Source: Ulvibacter litoralis
Lineage (GTDB): Bacteria > Bacteroidota > Bacteroidia > Flavobacteriales > Flavobacteriaceae
Assembly (NCBI RefSeq): GCF_900102055.1
Contig: NZ_FNBA01000001.1
Location: forward strand, 707,085 to 771,084
Length of the DNA stretch: 64,000 nucleotides
Reading direction: 5' to 3'
Below are positions 61,637-64,000 of this stretch, piece by piece. Each line of letters starts with the position of its first letter. Positions within the stretch are counted from its first letter, which is position 1. The notes under the pieces were generated by a model. It saw only the letters and a list, made by a program, of their open reading frames with translations, had not been told where the DNA came from and did not search any database. Position numbers and translations under genes: made by a program.

Positions 61637-61710
61637 CTCCTCTTCTTGGGCTCGAACCAAGGACCCTCTGATTAACAGTCAGATGCTCTAACCAACTGAG
61701 CTAAAGAGGA
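61637..61710 (-). tRNA. tRNA-Asn (anticodon GTT)
   Basis: Minus-strand cloverleaf of 74 bases: acceptor TCCTCTT pairing with AAGAGGA and discriminator G; D arm AGCTCAGTTGGTTAGAGC; anticodon stem-loop TCTGACTGTTAATCAGA with GTT anticodon in loop CTGTTAA; T arm CTTGGTTCGAGCCCAAG. CCA is not encoded. Asn is confirmed by the GTT anticodon and G73. Confidence 0.97.
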
Positions 61711-61752
61711 ATTTCATATAGAAAATTAAAAGAATTAATCTTTTAGCGGTTG

Positions 61753-61784
61753 CAAATATAATTTAATTTTAAAATGTCGCAAAA
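61753..61784 (-). promoter_or_regulatory. Promoter of tRNA-Asn
   Basis: On the minus strand TTTTG (61784-61780), 19-bp spacer, TATATTTG (61760-61753): a full consensus match. The -7 box is 43 bp before the tRNA 5' end. Confidence 0.65.
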
Positions 61785-61799
61785 CAATTTCGCTTTTTT

Positions 61800-63125
61800 T
61801 TAATTAAAAATTGCGCGATAGATATCGTTCCCATTTGCGAACAGTACCAAAGCAATTAAAATAAAGAATCCAATCATTTGTGCATACTCCATAAACTTAT
61901 CATTAGGCTTACGTCCTGTTACTATTTCATACAGTAAAAACATTACGTGCCCTCCATCTAATGCTGGGATCGGCAGGATGTTCATAAACGCTAAGATAAT
62001 CGATATAAGCGCGGTTGTTTCCCAAAAGCTCATCCAATCCCATGTGTCTGGGAAAAGGTTTCCTATGGCTCCAAAACCACCAACTTGTGTCGCTCCTTTT
62101 TTGGTAAACACATATTTAAATTGCTTTACGTAATCTTTTAATATGTTGTATCCATAACTTACCCCTCCAGTAATACTTTCGCCTAAACCGTAAGTAAGAT
62201 GCGTTCCTTTTCCTTGTAGTTCCTTCGCAAAATTTTGAACGCCAATTTGACCTGTTTCAGTTGCTGTAACTTTTAAAGTATCTATCTGACCGTTGCGCGA
62301 AACAACAACCGTATTTTCATTTCCTTTATTTTTGGTCACATTCTCTGTAAATTCATGCCAGTATTTTATTGTGCTTCCGTTTACTGCTAGAACCACATCC
62401 CCATTTTTAAATCCTGCTGCTGCAGCTGGAAATTCGGGTGCTACCGTATCAATCACGGCTTTTCTAAGTGGCTGGAACGGTTTTAAAACATCGTTTTTAA
62501 ACATTATTGTTCCTGCATCTTCTGGTACCGAAAGTGTTTCAATAGTACCTTCTTTATGTTTTACTTCAACCGTAGAGACATCTCTTAAAAACAAGTACTT
62601 GTTAATTTGAGTTACGTTTTCAAAATCTTCACCATTCACTTTCAGTATATGGTCTCCATCTTTAAAACCGTACTCTTTAAATTGTTGGGCTACTGAAAAT
62701 CCTTCCGGAATATCAGCATTGGTTGTAATATCTCTTCCGTAGAAGTACAACAATCCCATATAAATAACAAAACCTACTATAATATTTACGGTAACTCCAC
62801 CCAACATTATAATTAATCGTTGCCAAGCTGGCTTACTTCTAAACTCCCAAGGTTGTGGCGGTTGTGCCATCTGCTCTTTGTCCATACTCTCATCGATCAT
62901 ACCCGAGATTTTTACATAACCTCCAAGTGGCAACCAACCAATTCCGTAAACAGTATCCCCTATTTTCTTTTTGAAAAGTGCAAACTTGACATCAAAAAAC
63001 AAGAAAAATTTCTCTACACGAGTTTTAAATAATTTAGCGGGAATAAAGTGTCCCAATTCATGAAGGACAATTAAAAGAGATAAGCTTAATAATAGCTGAA
63101 TTGCTTTAACGGCAAATGGACTCAT
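61800..63125 (-). CDS. rseP: RIP zinc metalloprotease RseP (site-2 protease)
   Basis: 441-residue inner-membrane M50 protease that cuts transmembrane anti-sigma factors and signal-peptide remnants. HExxH is VLHELGHFIPAKLF (His22, Glu23, His26) in helix 1; two PDZ domains lie at about 120-200 and 205-290; the LDG motif is NILPIPALDGGHVMFL (about 385). All catalytic residues are present. Upstream gap of 249 bp has a -7 box. It is the natural candidate to cleave the anti-sigma-like membrane protein at 44497 if that system uses regulated proteolysis (inference). Confidence 0.95.
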   Translation of the reverse strand: MSPFAVKAIQLLLSLSLLIVLHELGHFIPAKLFKTRVEKFFLFFDVKFALFKKKIGDTVYGIGWLPLGGYVKISGMIDESMDKEQMAQPPQPWEFRSKPAWQRLIIMLGGVTVNIIVGFVIYMGLLYFYGRDITTNADIPEGFSVAQQFKEYGFKDGDHILKVNGEDFENVTQINKYLFLRDVSTVEVKHKEGTIETLSVPEDAGTIMFKNDVLKPFQPLRKAVIDTVAPEFPAAAAGFKNGDVVLAVNGSTIKYWHEFTENVTKNKGNENTVVVSRNGQIDTLKVTATETGQIGVQNFAKELQGKGTHLTYGLGESITGGVSYGYNILKDYVKQFKYVFTKKGATQVGGFGAIGNLFPDTWDWMSFWETTALISIILAFMNILPIPALDGGHVMFLLYEIVTGRKPNDKFMEYAQMIGFFILIALVLFANGNDIYRAIFN

Positions 63126-63248
63126 AGTTTCTTAAAAAAATTAGTAAATACAATACTTGTCATACGATTCGTGAACACACTGTATTCAAAAACTGAACCG
63201 AAAACAATTTCTCTGTCAAAGCAACACGCACGACAGAAATTGAACGTG

Positions 63249-63256
63249 CAAAAGTA
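63249..63256 (-). promoter_or_regulatory. -7 promoter box of rseP
   Basis: TACTTTTG on the minus strand, a TAnnTTTG match, 124 bp before the rseP ATG. No obvious TTG at the -33 distance. Confidence 0.4.
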
Positions 63257-63374
63257 ACCTTTTAAAGGTTGTGAAAAAAATTTTAAGAATAAGTCACAAA
63301 TATTGAAATAGGCATTATTCACAGATTCGCAAATTCGCCTCTTCTAATTGGTATTGAAAGCAATAGCTTGTTTG

Positions 63375-64000
63375 TTATTTTTTTACGACAGACCGATAAA
63401 CCATTCCCGCACTTGTTTCAAATTTTACAAAATGCATTCCAGAAGGCAGTCCTTCTAAATTCAATGAATTCTGAACATTAGGGACCATAATTGTTCTTCC
63501 TAAGGCATCTATAATTTCAATACGATAGATAGTTATATTGTTTGGTTTTTTAATTTGAAGTTCACTTCGGAAAGGATTCGGAAACACTAAAAATTCCGAA
63601 GAAATCTGAGAATCACTGAAGCCTAAAACCACCGAATTATTACGAGAGATTACATGTCGATCAGGATCGAATAACACTGAAGTCACTGGAAATGTTACAT
63701 CCACCAAAAAGTTTTCACCATCGGTCGAATTCTCCAATACCACATCTAAAACCTCACCGTTAGCCCCACGAAGTCGTATAGGAACACCCATCTCGAAATA
63801 ACTTACCGACGAGTGGCTTTGCGACTGATTAATTGTAATGGAGGCTTGACTCGCTGTGGGTTGATTCCATTCAATGGTATAGCTTGGATACCCTTCATTA
63901 TAAATCCAATCGTCAAAGAACTCTGTTAAATCCTCTCCACTAACATCCTCCATTTTTGCTATAAAATCGGGTGTTTTGGCGTAATTATACGCAAAATTTG
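63375..64000 (-). CDS. M1-family metallopeptidase, C-terminal part with T9SS sorting domain
   Basis: The frame stays open past the ATG at 63953 to the right edge, so this is the C-terminal 208 residues of a gene cut by the window. The upstream part NYAKTPDFIAKMEDVSGEDLTEFFDDWIYNEGYPSY is the usual end of the M1 (aminopeptidase N-like) catalytic domain region, followed by a beta domain (YTIEWNQPTASQASITINQ ... MGVPIRLRGANGEVLDVVLENS). The last 75 residues form a type A sorting signal (FLVFPNPFRSELQIKKPNNITIYRIEIIDALGR ... GMHFVKFETSAGMVYRSVVKK). Predicted to be secreted through the type IX system. HExxH itself lies outside the window. Confidence 0.88.
   Translation of the reverse strand, partial: NFAYNYAKTPDFIAKMEDVSGEDLTEFFDDWIYNEGYPSYTIEWNQPTASQASITINQSQSHSSVSYFEMGVPIRLRGANGEVLDVVLENSTDGENFLVDVTFPVTSVLFDPDRHVISRNNSVVLGFSDSQISSEFLVFPNPFRSELQIKKPNNITIYRIEIIDALGRTIMVPNVQNSLNLEGLPSGMHFVKFETSAGMVYRSVVKK

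Overview
The window reads as chromosomal DNA of a member of the Bacteroidota, most likely family Flavobacteriaceae. The grounds are type IX secretion (T9SS) C-terminal sorting domains, SusC/HmuR-type TonB receptors, a HmuY-type haem operon, Bacteroidota promoter boxes (TAnnTTTG at -7, TTG/TTTG near -33), frequent GTG/TTG starts with weak Shine-Dalgarno sequences, a DksA-like protein with a degenerate zinc finger and low GC. Genus cannot be set from the sequence alone. No prophage, insertion sequence, integron or CRISPR array was seen; the only RNA gene found is tRNA-Asn(GTT).

Layout. 0-7 kb (mostly minus): a DUF3108 fragment, the tyrosine-degradation pair hppD/hmgA, and a patatin-POTRA-barrel lipase overlapping uvrC. 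6.9-9.7 kb (plus): a His-rich exported protein and a TonB receptor, probably for a metal. 9.7-13.5 kb (plus): two RimK-type ATP-grasp ligases around a RimB-type retropepsin, followed by an AstE/AspA-type zinc deacylase and 5-formyl-THF cyclo-ligase, most with overlapping ends. 13.6-15.9 kb: CD225 and DUF2752 membrane proteins and a histidine kinase/receiver pair. 15.9-21.1 kb (minus): ileS, a DksA-like gene, an exported protein, lspA. 21.3-31.4 kb: envelope proteins, a NUMOD4/HNH protein with a zinc-ribbon neighbour, CBS protein, M28 and M13 peptidases and two SDR enzymes including a threonine dehydrogenase. 31.6-38.25 kb (plus): an iron/haem operon (TonB receptor, HmuY lipoprotein, HmuY-like T9SS protein, DUF6607-like protein, FMN-binding protein, Cys-motif protein) behind a palindromic operator that overlaps the promoter.

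38.3-44.5 kb holds an FKBP isomerase, poorly characterised envelope proteins, a DUF2130 coiled-coil protein, a DJ-1/PfpI protein and an orphan PDZ domain. Its intergenic regions carry four related copies of a hairpin element. 44.5-51 kb is the most unusual part: a sigma factor and a membrane TPR (anti-sigma-like) protein diverge from a small lipoprotein overlapping a membrane-anchored TPR-CHAT (caspase-like) protease, followed by a lipoprotein with a Gly/Ala-rich hydrophobic tail and a papain-like YiiX-type lipoprotein. 51-60.4 kb has an LRR-T9SS surface protein and two two-component systems: LytS/LytTR with a candidate operator, and a 7TM protein + NarL-type kinase + regulator placed between two unknown cytosolic proteins. 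60.7-64 kb has a TapB-like protein, tRNA-Asn, rseP and the C-terminus of an M1 peptidase.

Main leads for new biology: the sigma/TPR/lipoprotein/CHAT/papain-like cluster; the twin-RimK/retropepsin/deacylase module; the NarL two-component island with a repeated AATTACC motif; and the iron operon joining a secreted HmuY-like protein to a covalent-flavin domain. Functions are inferred by reading motifs; no database search was run.
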